Of a DNA stretch of 64,000 nt, positions 43,192 to 60,348 are shown in pieces. The stretch spans positions 62,001-126,000 of the forward strand of contig NZ_FTMQ01000002.1 in assembly GCF_900156055.1 (NCBI RefSeq), given 5' to 3'. Position numbers and translations under genes: made by a program. Each line of letters begins with the position of its first letter. The stretch's first letter is position 1. This DNA is from Rhizobium sp. RU33A (lineage in GTDB: Bacteria; Pseudomonadota; Alphaproteobacteria; Rhizobiales; Rhizobiaceae). Under the pieces are notes generated by a model. That model made no database searches, was not told the origin of the DNA, and was given only the letters and a program-made list of their open reading frames with translations.

Positions 43192-44643
43192 TCAGGCGTG
43201 ACGATCGGGGCCGGGACGGTAGTCCTCAAGCCCGTGGCGCCGCAGCTTGATATAGAGGCTCTGGCGCGAAAGGCCGAGGATCTCCGCTGCATAGGCGCGG
43301 TTGTTGCTGGTTTGATCGAGTGCCGCCTCGATGCAGATCTTTTCGATGACGTCGAGGGATTCCCGGATCAGATCCTTGAGCGGAACCTTGCCCACGAGTG
43401 CGGAAAAGCCCTCGGCCTGATCGGACATGCCCGGAGACGGAATGGTCAGTCGCTCATTGCCCGTCGTCTGAGGAATCACGATCAACTGGATCGTGTTGTT
43501 GCCGGCATTGAGCCGGGCCGAGATGCTGACGGCGCTTTCGCTGGAAAGGTTATCCGTCAAGGTCGAGGTGAAACCGCGAATGGAGGGCTCGTCCAGGAGA
43601 CGCGTGTAGAGCACGCGAATATCGATCGCGGCACTCGTGAACCAGGAACCGATGTTGCGACCGAGAACCTGGGTCAGTGACGGCGCATGTATCAGATCGA
43701 GAAACAGCGTATTGGCCGCGAGGACGACACCTTCGGCATCCGTCAGCAAGACGGCCTCAGGCAGATCCGCAATCTCTACGCCCGTGCCACCGACCGGCCG
43801 CTCCGTACGCTGGCGCTTGCTTTCCTTGTCCTGGTCGGCTGGCCAGATCGCCAGAAGAACATTGGTGATGCCGTTTTCCCGATAGGAGCGGATCGTGAGC
43901 GATACGGGTTCGCCCTTGGCCACTCTCACACCATCCAGACTGACCGGATTGGGACTGTGACGTGCCTCGCTGATCGCGTCTCCCACGCGGTCCCGGTCTT
44001 CCTTGGCGAAGAGGTCGCGGATGGACTTGCCGGACAGCGGCGCGCCGGTCGAAGAAAGAAGCGTACTGGCAGCCGGATTGGCATCCAGAATCGTACGCCG
44101 CTCGCCATCGAGCATGACATAGGCAACGGTTGCGACCTTGAAAGCCGTCCGATAGCGGGTCTCGGCTTCCTTCAGTTCGCGGTAGTCGGCCTCCAGTTCC
44201 ATCTGGGTCTGGACGAGGCGCTGCTGGTCGAGCATCTGCTGGCGCAGCTCGCGGCCAACCACGATGGTATAGGGAAAGTCACGGGCGGTGTAGGCGGAGT
44301 AGACGACCGGAAGATCGGGCTTGCCGCTGCACTTGTGGTTGACCTGGTAGCCGCGCAGGGGGCGGTGGCTGGTATCTGCCGACAGCATGGAGTCGATCTT
44401 CGGTACCGACTCGATCGTTACGCAGTCCTGAAGGCGCTTGCCAACCGTCTTTGATAAGCCATAGTCGGCGAGATCTTTGTTTGTGAAATAGACCTGGGAG
44501 ATGATCGAAGACTGGTCGACGAGCAGAACGACGTCTGCGCCGAGGCTCACCAGCGAGCCTATCGAATCCGGATCGAGCGTCTTCAACAGGCTGTCTGCAA
44601 CCGCGAAGCCATCTGTACCGCTATGACCGTTCAGTGGCTTCAT
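43192..44643 (-). CDS. ppsR: Photosynthesis gene repressor PpsR/CrtJ
   Basis: A 483-residue regulator: an N-terminal PAS-like region, central PAS domains (about 150-260 and 270-400) joined by a Gln-rich helix (LRQQMLDQQRLVQTQ), and a C-terminal Fis-type HTH (NRAYAAEILGLSRQSLYIKLRRHG, about 447-470). It represses bch, crt and puc genes aerobically by binding TGT-N12-ACA. The start ATG 44643 overlaps the ppaA stop (ATGA); an upstream in-frame TTG is less likely. Cys residues occur near 70, 102 and 437 only; the linker Cys of the Rhodobacter disulfide pair is absent. Confidence 0.92.
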   Translation of the reverse strand: MKPLNGHSGTDGFAVADSLLKTLDPDSIGSLVSLGADVVLLVDQSSIISQVYFTNKDLADYGLSKTVGKRLQDCVTIESVPKIDSMLSADTSHRPLRGYQVNHKCSGKPDLPVVYSAYTARDFPYTIVVGRELRQQMLDQQRLVQTQMELEADYRELKEAETRYRTAFKVATVAYVMLDGERRTILDANPAASTLLSSTGAPLSGKSIRDLFAKEDRDRVGDAISEARHSPNPVSLDGVRVAKGEPVSLTIRSYRENGITNVLLAIWPADQDKESKRQRTERPVGGTGVEIADLPEAVLLTDAEGVVLAANTLFLDLIHAPSLTQVLGRNIGSWFTSAAIDIRVLYTRLLDEPSIRGFTSTLTDNLSSESAVSISARLNAGNNTIQLIVIPQTTGNERLTIPSPGMSDQAEGFSALVGKVPLKDLIRESLDVIEKICIEAALDQTSNNRAYAAEILGLSRQSLYIKLRRHGLEDYRPGPDRHA

Positions 44644-45593
44644 GGAGTGAGCCAATCGATTCCGCTGGGTGTAACCACTGCCGTTCGGCCAGCGGCGCTA
44701 GCCTGCTGGCTGATTCTTTCCAATTCATAGTAACTTTCGCAGATCTTTACGGCGGAGTAAACGCTGTCACAGATGCAGTCAATCCCCAAACTTACAAGAA
44801 AATCAACGGAATCCAGCGCTGCTGCGCCGCCGACGATGAGGGGTAGGCGCGGCCCGGGGCGAAGCTTGCGCACATCCTGAATCAGGGTCTTGAATTCTGT
44901 AGCAAGCCGGATGTTGCTCCAGCCGATGCAGGCGACATCCGCCTCTTCGACGGCACGTGCGAAGCTCTGCGTCCTCAAGGCCGAGGGCTCAAGGACCTCG
45001 CTTGTCCAGCCAAGGCTGTCGAAGAGCAGGCCAATCAGGTGCGGCATCAGCGTATGCTGCTCGCCAGATGGCGTCATGATCAGCGCAGCGGGCGCATGTC
45101 GATTGCGATCGGCTTCCCGCAGGTCGAGCGACAGGGAAATTGCCAGGGCCTGGAGACGCGAGGTTGCTATCGTGACGTCGATGAAGTCGCAGTCATCCGA
45201 GACCCATTCCTGGCCGAGCAGGCGCGCGACGGTCTCCAGGAAAAGTACCTTGACATAGTAGGGCCGGCCGCGCGGAAGTTCGTGGTCGAGAAACGCGCGC
45301 AGGGACGCGAGGCGCGTGCGCGGGTGAAGAACGAGAATACGAAACTCAGCGAGCGCCCTCTCATAGAGGCGATCGTGCTCCAGACCTCGGTCGTAACGCG
45401 TCGACAGCTTTTCGGCGGTCATCGAAGCCACCGTTCCCTCAATTAGGCGGCGGAGCTTCTCCCCGTCGCTTTGGGCTAGGTATGCTCTCTTGCCTTCCAC
45501 GGCAACCCTTGTGAGCGGCTGCAGGCCCTCGCAATGCGACGGAGCCGTGCCATTTGGCCTCTCATTCATCCCTTGAAGTGATCCGTCCGTCAT
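44640..45593 (-). CDS. ppaA: PpsR antirepressor with SCHIC/B12 domain (PpaA/AerR)
   Basis: A 317-residue protein with a helical region (LGQEWVSDDCDFIDVTIATSRLQAL, about 127-151) and a B12-binding-like Rossmann domain starting at TPSGEQHTLMPHLIGLLFDSLGW (about 175) with the late glycine motif LIVGGAAAL. PpaA/AerR binds cobalamin or haem and modulates PpsR/CrtJ. It sits directly upstream of ppsR with overlapping stop and start codons, the classical arrangement. A start at the internal Met (MNERPNG) nine residues in is also possible. Confidence 0.87.
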   Translation of the reverse strand: MTDGSLQGMNERPNGTAPSHCEGLQPLTRVAVEGKRAYLAQSDGEKLRRLIEGTVASMTAEKLSTRYDRGLEHDRLYERALAEFRILVLHPRTRLASLRAFLDHELPRGRPYYVKVLFLETVARLLGQEWVSDDCDFIDVTIATSRLQALAISLSLDLREADRNRHAPAALIMTPSGEQHTLMPHLIGLLFDSLGWTSEVLEPSALRTQSFARAVEEADVACIGWSNIRLATEFKTLIQDVRKLRPGPRLPLIVGGAAALDSVDFLVSLGIDCICDSVYSAVKICESYYELERISQQASAAGRTAVVTPSGIDWLTP

Positions 45594-45700
45594 CCCGCGC
45601 CGTGCTCCCCGCCCGCGAAACCTTTTCTTTGCGGCGTCAGGCGTGGACGGCAGGCATCACGTCAGACGAGCACGGCTACAATGTACTCACTTTTCATTTC

Positions 45701-45734
45701 TGTAAATAAAAATATACGTCAACCTAAGTTGACA
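45701..45734. promoter_or_regulatory. Tandem imperfect PpsR sites between ppaA and bchF
   Basis: Two 18-base sites abut and share two bases: TGT-N12-ACG (45701-45718) and CGT-N12-ACA (45717-45734), the second with the dyad GTCAAC/GTTGAC. Each differs from TGT-N12-ACA at one end. They lie in the 207-base divergent region, 108 bases before the ppaA start and 67 bases before bchF, so cooperative PpsR binding could silence both directions. No other gene is seen in this region. Confidence 0.7.
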
Positions 45735-45800
45735 CTTCTGCTGTGGCAGGCGTAGTCTTGACCCAATCCCGATTTCCCTTGGGAGGGGATGGGAGAAGGG

Positions 45801-53877
<8,077 letters not shown>

Positions 53878-53884
53878 GGTTGTC

Positions 53885-54601
53885 ATGAGCCAGGCCGATT
53901 ACATCAGACGCACCGGCGAGATCGAGCACTACTTCGACCGCACCGCGCTCGATGCCTGGAAGCGGCTGACCGGCGACCAGCCGGTGAGCGGCATCCGTGC
54001 CACGGTGCGCAAAGGCCGCGAAGAAATGCGCGGCACGCTCGCCTCCTGGCTTCCGGCTGACCTCACCGGCTGGCGCATCCTCGATGCGGGCTGCGGCTCC
54101 GGCGTTCTCTCGTTCGAACTGATCGCACGTGGTGCCGAAGTCGTCGGCATCGATCTCTCGGCGCAAATGATCGCGCATGCCCGCCAACGGGCGCACGACC
54201 TCGAAGCCTCCCATGGTCGTTTCAAGGGTTCGGTCACTTTCCACAGCGGCGATATGCTCGATCCCCGTCATGGACGGTTCGATGCCGTGGTCGCCATGGA
54301 TGTGCTGATCCACTATCGCCCGGCGGACGCCGTGCGCGTGCTCCATACGCTGGCCGAGCGCACCTCGCGCCAGATGATTTTCACGCTCGCTCCGGGCTCG
54401 CGCCTGCTGCGGGCGATGCTGGCCGCGGGCAAGGTTTTCCCGCGTGGTAATCGTGCGCCGGCGATCTACCCGGTCGATCCGGAGAGGCTTGTCGCACAGA
54501 TGGTCAACCATCCGGAGTTTGCTGATTGGCAGGCCGGCCGCAAACACAAGGTCGGCGTCGGCTTTTACACGTCGCAAGCCATGGAGGTGATCCGGTCATG
54601 A
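53885..54601 (+). CDS. bchM: Magnesium-protoporphyrin IX methyltransferase
   Basis: A 238-residue SAM-dependent O-methyltransferase that methylates the C13 propionate of Mg-protoporphyrin IX. Motif I is ILDAGCGSGVLSFEL (about 69-83), with the acidic motif II residue in VVGIDLS and VVAMDVLIHY further on. ATG 53885 lies seven bases after the bchL stop, with GAGG upstream. It overlaps lhaA by four bases. Confidence 0.94.
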   Translation: MSQADYIRRTGEIEHYFDRTALDAWKRLTGDQPVSGIRATVRKGREEMRGTLASWLPADLTGWRILDAGCGSGVLSFELIARGAEVVGIDLSAQMIAHARQRAHDLEASHGRFKGSVTFHSGDMLDPRHGRFDAVVAMDVLIHYRPADAVRVLHTLAERTSRQMIFTLAPGSRLLRAMLAAGKVFPRGNRAPAIYPVDPERLVAQMVNHPEFADWQAGRKHKVGVGFYTSQAMEVIRS

Positions 54602-56037
54602 CGATCGCTGCCGCCAACCGCAAGATGATCTCGTTCTGGCAGAAGCTCGGAACGCGCTTCATGCCGTTTGCGGATGCGGCGTCGGCCGAGATGCCGCTTT
54701 CGAGGCTGCTGCGTCTTTCGCTTTTTCAGGTTTCCGCTGGTTGCGTGCTCGTTCTTCTGACCGGAACGTTGAATCGGGTGCTGATCGTCGAACTCGGCGT
54801 TTCCGTTGCGCTCGTTTCGGCGGTGGTCGCCATTCCGGTTCTGGCCGCACCCCTGCGCTTGCTGTTCGGCTTCCGCTCCGACACCTATAAATCGGTGCTC
54901 GGATGGCGGCGGGTGCCCTATGTCTGGCTCGGCAGCTTGTTGCAGTTCGGCGGTCTCGCCATCATGCCCTTTGCGCTGCTTCTGTTGCAATCGCAGACGC
55001 TTGGCCCTGAATGGGCCGGGGCTGCGGGTGCGAGCCTCGCTTTCATTCTCACCGGCTTCGGCATGCATATGTCGCAGACCGCAGGCTTGGCACTCGCAAG
55101 TGATCTTGTGCCGGAGGAAAAGCGCCCGCGCGTCGTCGCACTTCTCTACTTCATGCTGCTCACCGGCATGATTGGTGCGTCGACCTTCTACAGCTTTTTC
55201 CTGGTCGATTTTTCCCCGATGCTCCTGATCCAGGTGATCCAGGGAACGGCACTGCTCACCATCATCATCAACGTGATCGCCATCTGGAAGCAGGAGGCGC
55301 GCGATGTGCGCCGCACGGCCGTTGACCGGGATCTGTCGAGCTTCTTCGACGCGCTTGAAGACTATCGCAGCGCGCCTGGCGTCATGCGGCTTCTGCTGGC
55401 AGTCGCCATCGGATCAGCGGCCTTTTCGATGCAGGACATCCTGCTTGAGCCCTATGGCGGCGAAATCCTCGGCTTGTCTGTCGGCGAAACAACGCGCCTG
55501 ACGGGGATCTGGGCCTTCGGAACCATGATCGGCTTTGCTTGGGCAGCCCACAGCCTCCAGCACGGCGCCCAAATGTATCGGATAGCGGCGCGGGGCCTGC
55601 TGATTGGTCTTGGGGCATTCTGCGCTGTCATCTTTGCCTCACCGCTCGGCTTCAACGCGCTCTTTCATCTCGGTGCTCTGGGCATCGGTTTGGGTGGCGG
55701 TCTGTTTGCCGTTGGCACCATGCTGGCCGCCATGGGCATTGCCGAAAGATCGGACAGTGGCCTTGTCGTCGGTGCCTGGGGTGCCGTCCAGGCGACGGCC
55801 ATCGGCGCCAGCATGCTGGCCGGTGGCGTGATCAAGAACACCATCAATGCGCTCGCGCTCAACGGTTCGCTGGGCGAGGCCATGATGACGCCGGCGGCTG
55901 GATATCTTGTCGTCTATGCTTTTGAAATCGTTCTTCTGTTCCTGTGCCTCGCGGTTCTCGGTCCGCTCACCGGCCGGCGCTATCAGAGGGACTATCTGCA
56001 TAACATGCGTTTTGGATTGGCGGAGCTGCCCGGCTGA
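54598..56037 (+). CDS. lhaA: Light-harvesting 1 assembly protein LhaA (PucC family)
   Basis: A 479-residue, about 12-helix PucC-family protein in its usual place between bchM and puhA. Family segments are LSRLLRLSLFQVSAGCVLVLLTGTLNRVLIVELGV (about 32-66), RLLFGFRSDTYKSVLGWRRVPYVW (about 88-111) and the C-terminal GAWGAVQATAIGASMLAGG. It supports assembly of LH1 around the reaction centre. The start overlaps the bchM stop. Confidence 0.92.
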   Translation: MTIAAANRKMISFWQKLGTRFMPFADAASAEMPLSRLLRLSLFQVSAGCVLVLLTGTLNRVLIVELGVSVALVSAVVAIPVLAAPLRLLFGFRSDTYKSVLGWRRVPYVWLGSLLQFGGLAIMPFALLLLQSQTLGPEWAGAAGASLAFILTGFGMHMSQTAGLALASDLVPEEKRPRVVALLYFMLLTGMIGASTFYSFFLVDFSPMLLIQVIQGTALLTIIINVIAIWKQEARDVRRTAVDRDLSSFFDALEDYRSAPGVMRLLLAVAIGSAAFSMQDILLEPYGGEILGLSVGETTRLTGIWAFGTMIGFAWAAHSLQHGAQMYRIAARGLLIGLGAFCAVIFASPLGFNALFHLGALGIGLGGGLFAVGTMLAAMGIAERSDSGLVVGAWGAVQATAIGASMLAGGVIKNTINALALNGSLGEAMMTPAAGYLVVYAFEIVLLFLCLAVLGPLTGRRYQRDYLHNMRFGLAELPG

Positions 56038-56074
56038 CCGCCGGCGGATGCGCTTTACACGGGAGGGTCTGAAT

Positions 56075-56854
56075 ATGACCGGGTCGCTGGTTGGGAATAT
56101 CGATGTCGCACAAGTGGTGCTCTATGCGTTTTGGCTCTTCTTCGCGGGGCTGATCTGGTATCTGCGCCAGGAAGATCGTCGTGAGGGCTATCCTCTCGAA
56201 GAGGACGTGTCGGGCCGCTACAACAAGAGCCCCTGGCTCTTCGTGCCACCGAAGAAGACCTTCATCCTGCCGCATGGTCAGGGCGTGCGGCATGCTCCTG
56301 ATTTCAAGCGAGACGAGCGGACGTTCTCAAGCCGCCGCATCGCACCGGCGCCGGGCTATCCCATCGAGCCGGTTGGCAATCCGCTGCTTGCGGGCATCGG
56401 CCCCGGCTCCTGGGCCGAGCGTTCCGACAAGCCTGATGTGACCGCTCATGGCGATGCCCGCATCGTGCCGCTCCGTGTTGCCGAAGGCTTCGACCTTGCC
56501 AAAGGCGCTGCCGATCCGCGTGGCCTTGCCGTCCTCGGTTGCGACAAGCAGATTGCCGGCACAGTCAAGGATATCTGGGTCGACCGGGCCGAGCATCTGA
56601 TCCGCTACTATGAGGTGGAACTCGCCGATGGCGGACGCACCGTGCTGTTGCCGAACAACTTCGTCGTCTTCCAGACTGGTCGCGGCAATGTCCGATATCT
56701 CTATGTGCATGCTGTCACCGCCGCGCAGTTTGCCGACGTGCCAGCCACCGCTCGTCCGGAACTCGTGACCCTGCTCGAGGAAGACAAGATCGCCGCCTAC
56801 TTCGGTGCGGGTCTCCTCTATGCGGATCGCTTTCGTCAGGAGCCACTGCTGTGA
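56075..56854 (+). CDS. puhA: Photosynthetic reaction centre H subunit
   Basis: A 259-residue subunit with a single N-terminal transmembrane helix (VVLYAFWLFFAGLIWYL, about 12-28) and a cytoplasmic beta-barrel domain containing DKQIAGTVKDIWVDRAEHLIRYYEVEL (about 165-190). It stabilises the L and M subunits and channels protons to QB. ATG 56075 follows GGGAGG; the frame upstream is a shadow of lhaA. Its stop overlaps the GTG of puhB. Confidence 0.95.
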   Translation: MTGSLVGNIDVAQVVLYAFWLFFAGLIWYLRQEDRREGYPLEEDVSGRYNKSPWLFVPPKKTFILPHGQGVRHAPDFKRDERTFSSRRIAPAPGYPIEPVGNPLLAGIGPGSWAERSDKPDVTAHGDARIVPLRVAEGFDLAKGAADPRGLAVLGCDKQIAGTVKDIWVDRAEHLIRYYEVELADGGRTVLLPNNFVVFQTGRGNVRYLYVHAVTAAQFADVPATARPELVTLLEEDKIAAYFGAGLLYADRFRQEPLL

Positions 56855-57525
56855 AACAGTTTGTCACGCGAGAACATGAGATCGAGCCGCTGCCAGGCCT
56901 TCCAGGTGTGCCTCCGGCCGGCGAGGTCATCCTCTGGCAAGGGCGGCCATCGTCCGCCCTCGTCGCCCGCCACCTTCTGAAAGTTCGCTGGATCGTCGGT
57001 TACTTCCTGATCCTCTCCAGCTGGGCGGTGCTGGCCGGCTTGAACGATGCTCAACCTGTCGGCGGCATCGTCTTCTCGGTGGCTGTTCTGACCGCCTTGG
57101 CCGGGGTGCTGATCGGCATGATCGAGCTTTTCGCCTGGGCCGTTGAAAAGACGACCCTCTACACGGTCACCACGGAGCGCATCGTCATTCGCTTTGGTGT
57201 GGCGATTTCGATGACGCTGAACCTGCCGTATCGTCAAGTCGATGGCGTGGCTCTGGCACGGCTTGGCGAAAAGGCTGGTATGATCGCCATCGCCCTTCTG
57301 CCAGAGCAGCGCCTGTCCTGGCTTATCCAGTGGCCGCATGTGCGGGGATTCCGGTTCGCGAGGCCGGAGCCGAGCCTGATCTGCCTGCCCGACGCGGACA
57401 AGGTGGCGAATGTGCTGTCGGCCGCGATCGGCCAGTATCGTGGTTCCCGTGCCGAACAGCCGCGGATCATCATGCAAGAGACGGCCGGAAGCGCCATGCC
57501 GCCTTCTGTCGTTGCAGCGGAATAG
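56851..57525 (+). CDS. puhB: Photosynthetic complex assembly protein PuhB
   Basis: A 224-residue membrane protein with a PH-like (bPH2/YdbT) domain: EVILWQGRPSSALVARHLLKVRW (about 28-50), two to three hydrophobic segments, and TLYTVTTERIVIRFGVAISMTLNLPYRQVDGV (about 103-134). It is needed for reaction-centre assembly in Rhodobacter. It starts at GTG 56851, overlapping the puhA stop. Confidence 0.92.
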   Translation: MKQFVTREHEIEPLPGLPGVPPAGEVILWQGRPSSALVARHLLKVRWIVGYFLILSSWAVLAGLNDAQPVGGIVFSVAVLTALAGVLIGMIELFAWAVEKTTLYTVTTERIVIRFGVAISMTLNLPYRQVDGVALARLGEKAGMIAIALLPEQRLSWLIQWPHVRGFRFARPEPSLICLPDADKVANVLSAAIGQYRGSRAEQPRIIMQETAGSAMPPSVVAAE

Positions 57526-57535
57526 GAGCCATGTG

Positions 57536-58030
57536 ATGGGATCGGCCTCACATCTCGGCTACTGGGCAGACCGCAAGGGCAAGACGCCCAATCGGGTCCC
57601 CCGTGGTTTGTTCCTTGGTCTTGTCGGTCTGCTGGCTTTCACGGCAGGGGCAATTCTGTTCGGGAAGACGACCGGGCTCGGCCTCGTCAAGCAGCAGCAG
57701 GCTGCACCGATCGCCATCCGCGACCTCACCATCACCCGCAGCACTTCGGACTTCGTCGTGGTGAGAGACGCTGGGACTGGTCAGGAAATCGCAAGCTATG
57801 CGCCACAAGCCGGTGGCTTTGTGCCTGGTTCGTTGCGCGCGTTCGAGCGCATGCGCCAGGTCTCCAAGGTACCGTTCGACACGCCATACCGACTGATCAA
57901 GTGGGACGCCGGTGGAATCAGCTTGTCAGATACGGGCACCGGCGAGCGGATCTATCTCGATGCATTCGGGCCTGACAACGTGGCCGCATTCGAAGCCCTT
58001 CTGGGCTCACAGGGAGGAGAAAACCAATGA
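57536..58030 (+). CDS. puhC: Photosynthetic complex assembly protein PuhC
   Basis: A 164-residue protein with one N-terminal membrane anchor (LFLGLVGLLAFTAGAILFG, about 24-42) and a periplasmic domain (IRDLTITRSTSDFVVVRDAGTGQEIASY and the phrase FVPGSLRAFERMR). It influences LH1-RC organisation. ATG 57536 follows AGGAG by seven bases; the ATG five bases earlier is in another frame. It overlaps the next small gene by four bases. Confidence 0.9.
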   Translation: MGSASHLGYWADRKGKTPNRVPRGLFLGLVGLLAFTAGAILFGKTTGLGLVKQQQAAPIAIRDLTITRSTSDFVVVRDAGTGQEIASYAPQAGGFVPGSLRAFERMRQVSKVPFDTPYRLIKWDAGGISLSDTGTGERIYLDAFGPDNVAAFEALLGSQGGENQ

Positions 58031-58332
58031 ACCCGGTCTTTGCCTTGATGCGACGGAAGGAGACGGTCGATTGTACCGTCGAGATCAACAACACGTTCGA
58101 GGCGCTCGGTGCGCACTTGAGGTTCGACAACGGCGTGGTGGTCCATCCCGGTGACGAAGTGCAGGTGCATGGCGCGCCGGTCTCCATCCCCTATGGCTCC
58201 TGCCAGAATTTTCGCCGCAAGGCGACCATCACCCGGGCGGGTTTCCTGGAGCGGGCCTGGACCCGCGCCACCGGCGATCTCGACATGATGGAATTGTGCG
58301 AATTCAGCTTCACGGAGAGGGCACTGTCATGA
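58027..58332 (+). CDS. Small conserved protein between puhC and acsF
   Basis: A 101-residue soluble protein with no signal or membrane segment and no catalytic motif I recognise. The middle has a short beta-rich stretch (LRFDNGVVVHPGDEVQVHGAPVSIPYG) and the C terminus FLERAWTRATGDLDMMELCEFSF. Both ends overlap neighbours by four bases, which makes translation nearly certain. A small gene at this place, before acsF, is a known feature of many alphaproteobacterial photosynthesis clusters. A link to the cyclase or to complex assembly is likely but unproven. Confidence 0.8.
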   Translation: MNPVFALMRRKETVDCTVEINNTFEALGAHLRFDNGVVVHPGDEVQVHGAPVSIPYGSCQNFRRKATITRAGFLERAWTRATGDLDMMELCEFSFTERALS

Positions 58333-59438
58333 ACAACCATGTTTCGCCTGTTGATCTTGCCGATCACGAGCCGACCGTCGAAGAACGCATGGCCGGGGTC
58401 AGTGACACGACCCGCAGCGCGCTCGTCTCGACCATGCTGACACCGCGCTTCTACACCACCGATTTCGAAGAGATGGACAAGATCAATGTCGAGCCGGTGC
58501 GCGACGAATGGGACGTGCTGATCGCGCAGATGAAGAGCGATCCGAACCGCGGGCACTTCAAGCGTAACGAGCAGTGGGACGATATCGACATCGACGCCCT
58601 GCCGGACGATCTTCGCGAGGAGTTCATCGACTTCCTCGTCTCCTCGCTCACCTCTGAATTTTCCGGCTGCGTCCTCTACAAGGAGATGAAGCGGCGCGGC
58701 AAGAACCAGGAAATCTGCGAGCTCTTCGGCTATATGAGCCGCGACGAGTCCCGTCATGCCGGCTTCATCAATGATGCGCTGAAGGAATTCGGTATCGGCG
58801 TGAACATGGGCTTTCTGGCAAAGGCGAAGAAGTACACCTTCTTCAAGCCGAAGTTCATCTACTACGCGACCTATCTGTCCGAGAAGATCGGCTATGCCCG
58901 CTACATCACCATCTACCGGCATCTCGAAAAGCATCCGGACAAGCGCTTCCACCCGATCTTCAAGTGGTTCCGCGAATGGTGCAATGACGAATTCTCCCAC
59001 GGCGAAGCTTTCTCGCTGATTATCCGCTCCGACAAGCGGTTGATGGAGGGCATGAACAAGTATTGGATCAAGTTCTTCCTGCTTGCCGTCTTTGCCACTA
59101 TGTATGTGCGCGATCACATGCGGCCGGCCTTCCACAAGGGGCTCGGCGTCGATATCGACGATTACGACATGAAGGTCTTCCGGCTCACGAGCGAGATCTC
59201 GCGCCAGTGCTTCCCGCTCGTGCTCGATCTCGACAATCCTGCCCTGCATGAAGGCTTCCGCCGGATGGAGCGGATCAACCGCAAAGTCATGGCGGCTGAC
59301 GCAAAGGGTGGGCTCTCCGGCAAGATCGCCAAGGGTTTCTGGTCGGCGGCCGCAGCGGTCAATTTCGTCCGGATGTATGCGATCCCGACCAAGTCGAACG
59401 CCATCCCGGCGACGTCCCGCCTGCAGCCGGTCTGGTGA
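58329..59438 (+). CDS. acsF: Mg-protoporphyrin IX monomethyl ester aerobic oxidative cyclase
   Basis: A 369-residue diiron protein that forms the fifth ring of bacteriochlorophyll using O2. Diiron ligand motifs are SSLTSEFSGCVLYKE (about 108-122), SRDESRHAGF (about 137-146) and EWCNDEFSHGEAF (about 215-227). The O2-dependent cyclase, with no bchE in this window, indicates aerobic pigment synthesis. The start at ATG 58329 overlaps the preceding stop. Confidence 0.95.
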   Translation: MNNHVSPVDLADHEPTVEERMAGVSDTTRSALVSTMLTPRFYTTDFEEMDKINVEPVRDEWDVLIAQMKSDPNRGHFKRNEQWDDIDIDALPDDLREEFIDFLVSSLTSEFSGCVLYKEMKRRGKNQEICELFGYMSRDESRHAGFINDALKEFGIGVNMGFLAKAKKYTFFKPKFIYYATYLSEKIGYARYITIYRHLEKHPDKRFHPIFKWFREWCNDEFSHGEAFSLIIRSDKRLMEGMNKYWIKFFLLAVFATMYVRDHMRPAFHKGLGVDIDDYDMKVFRLTSEISRQCFPLVLDLDNPALHEGFRRMERINRKVMAADAKGGLSGKIAKGFWSAAAAVNFVRMYAIPTKSNAIPATSRLQPVW

Positions 59439-59448
59439 GGAGATTGCC

Positions 59449-60348
59449 ATGACCTTCACGCACCCGCTCGCCGTCGTTCTGGTCGCCATCTCCGTATGGT
59501 GGCTTTCGACCGGGCTGGTGCTCGCCATGGTCAATCGCTCCGACGGGCCGCGGGGCAGGGGCCTTGTTCTGATGGGGCTGATGACCGTGGTCGGCGCATT
59601 CGGTTTCGGGCTGATGCTCTGGGGCGCACAGGAGCCGACGGTGCTCGGTTCCTATGTCGGCTTTTTCGGTGCATTGCTCGTCTGGGCCTGGCACGAGGCT
59701 GCTTTCCTGACAGGGCTACTGACAGGACGACGGACGGGTGAATGCCCTCCCGGACTGACCGGTTTCAGTCGCTTCCGGGCGGCCTGGGAGGCAGTCAGCG
59801 ATCATGAGATCGCCATTCTGGTGACCGCGATTGCTCTGTGGTTAGCGCTCGAGGGATCGGCCAATCTCTTCGGGCTCGCCGCCTTCGGTTTGCTATGGGG
59901 CATGCGGATCTCCGCCAAGCTGGTGATCTTCCTCGGCGCGCCGCATGCCGTCAGCGAGTTGATGCCAAAGGGCATCCGCCATCTCAAAAGCTATTTCAAG
60001 ACCGATCGGATGACTCCGCTCTTTCCGATCTTCCTGGCGATCGCGGCCGGCATCTTTGCCGTCCTCGTCGTCGGTGCCAACCGGGCTACGCAGGCGCATT
60101 CTGTGGTCGGGCACACGCTGCTCGCGACCTTCATGGCGCTCGCCATCATCGAACACCTCGTTCTCGTGCTTCCCATTTCCGATACCGCGCTGTGGCGTTG
60201 GGCGATGGCGAAGCAGGAGCGGGCGAACCTTGCCATTCGCCCTGCGGCGGACGGCGTTTCCGCACTCAAGGAGGGTGGGCCTGTGTCCGTGCCACACACC
60301 TCCTGGACAGCAATTGCACAAGACACGATCGGGAAGAGGAAAGACTGA
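59449..60348 (+). CDS. puhE: Photosynthetic complex assembly protein PuhE
   Basis: A 299-residue integral membrane protein with about seven helices (first [21 protein letters not shown], about 7-27). The family phrase [22 protein letters not shown] is at about residue 82, followed by [29 protein letters not shown] sequence (about 165-188). PuhE modulates bacteriochlorophyll production and LH1 assembly in Rhodobacter. It sits between acsF and hemA and its stop shares one base with the hemA start. Confidence 0.9.
   Translation: MTFTHPLAVVLVAISVWWLSTGLVLAMVNRSDGPRGRGLVLMGLMTVVGAFGFGLMLWGAQEPTVLGSYVGFFGALLVWAWHEAAFLTGLLTGRRTGECPPGLTGFSRFRAAWEAVSDHEIAILVTAIALWLALEGSANLFGLAAFGLLWGMRISAKLVIFLGAPHAVSELMPKGIRHLKSYFKTDRMTPLFPIFLAIAAGIFAVLVVGANRATQAHSVVGHTLLATFMALAIIEHLVLVLPISDTALWRWAMAKQERANLAIRPAADGVSALKEGGPVSVPHTSWTAIAQDTIGKRKD

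Noticed and set aside
58191..59534. A 447-codon open frame on the minus strand
   Set aside because: It is antisense to acsF, whose diiron motifs are intact.
59838..60347. Upstream extension of the hemA frame
   Set aside because: It overlaps puhE in another frame; ATG 60348 gives the known ALA synthase N terminus.
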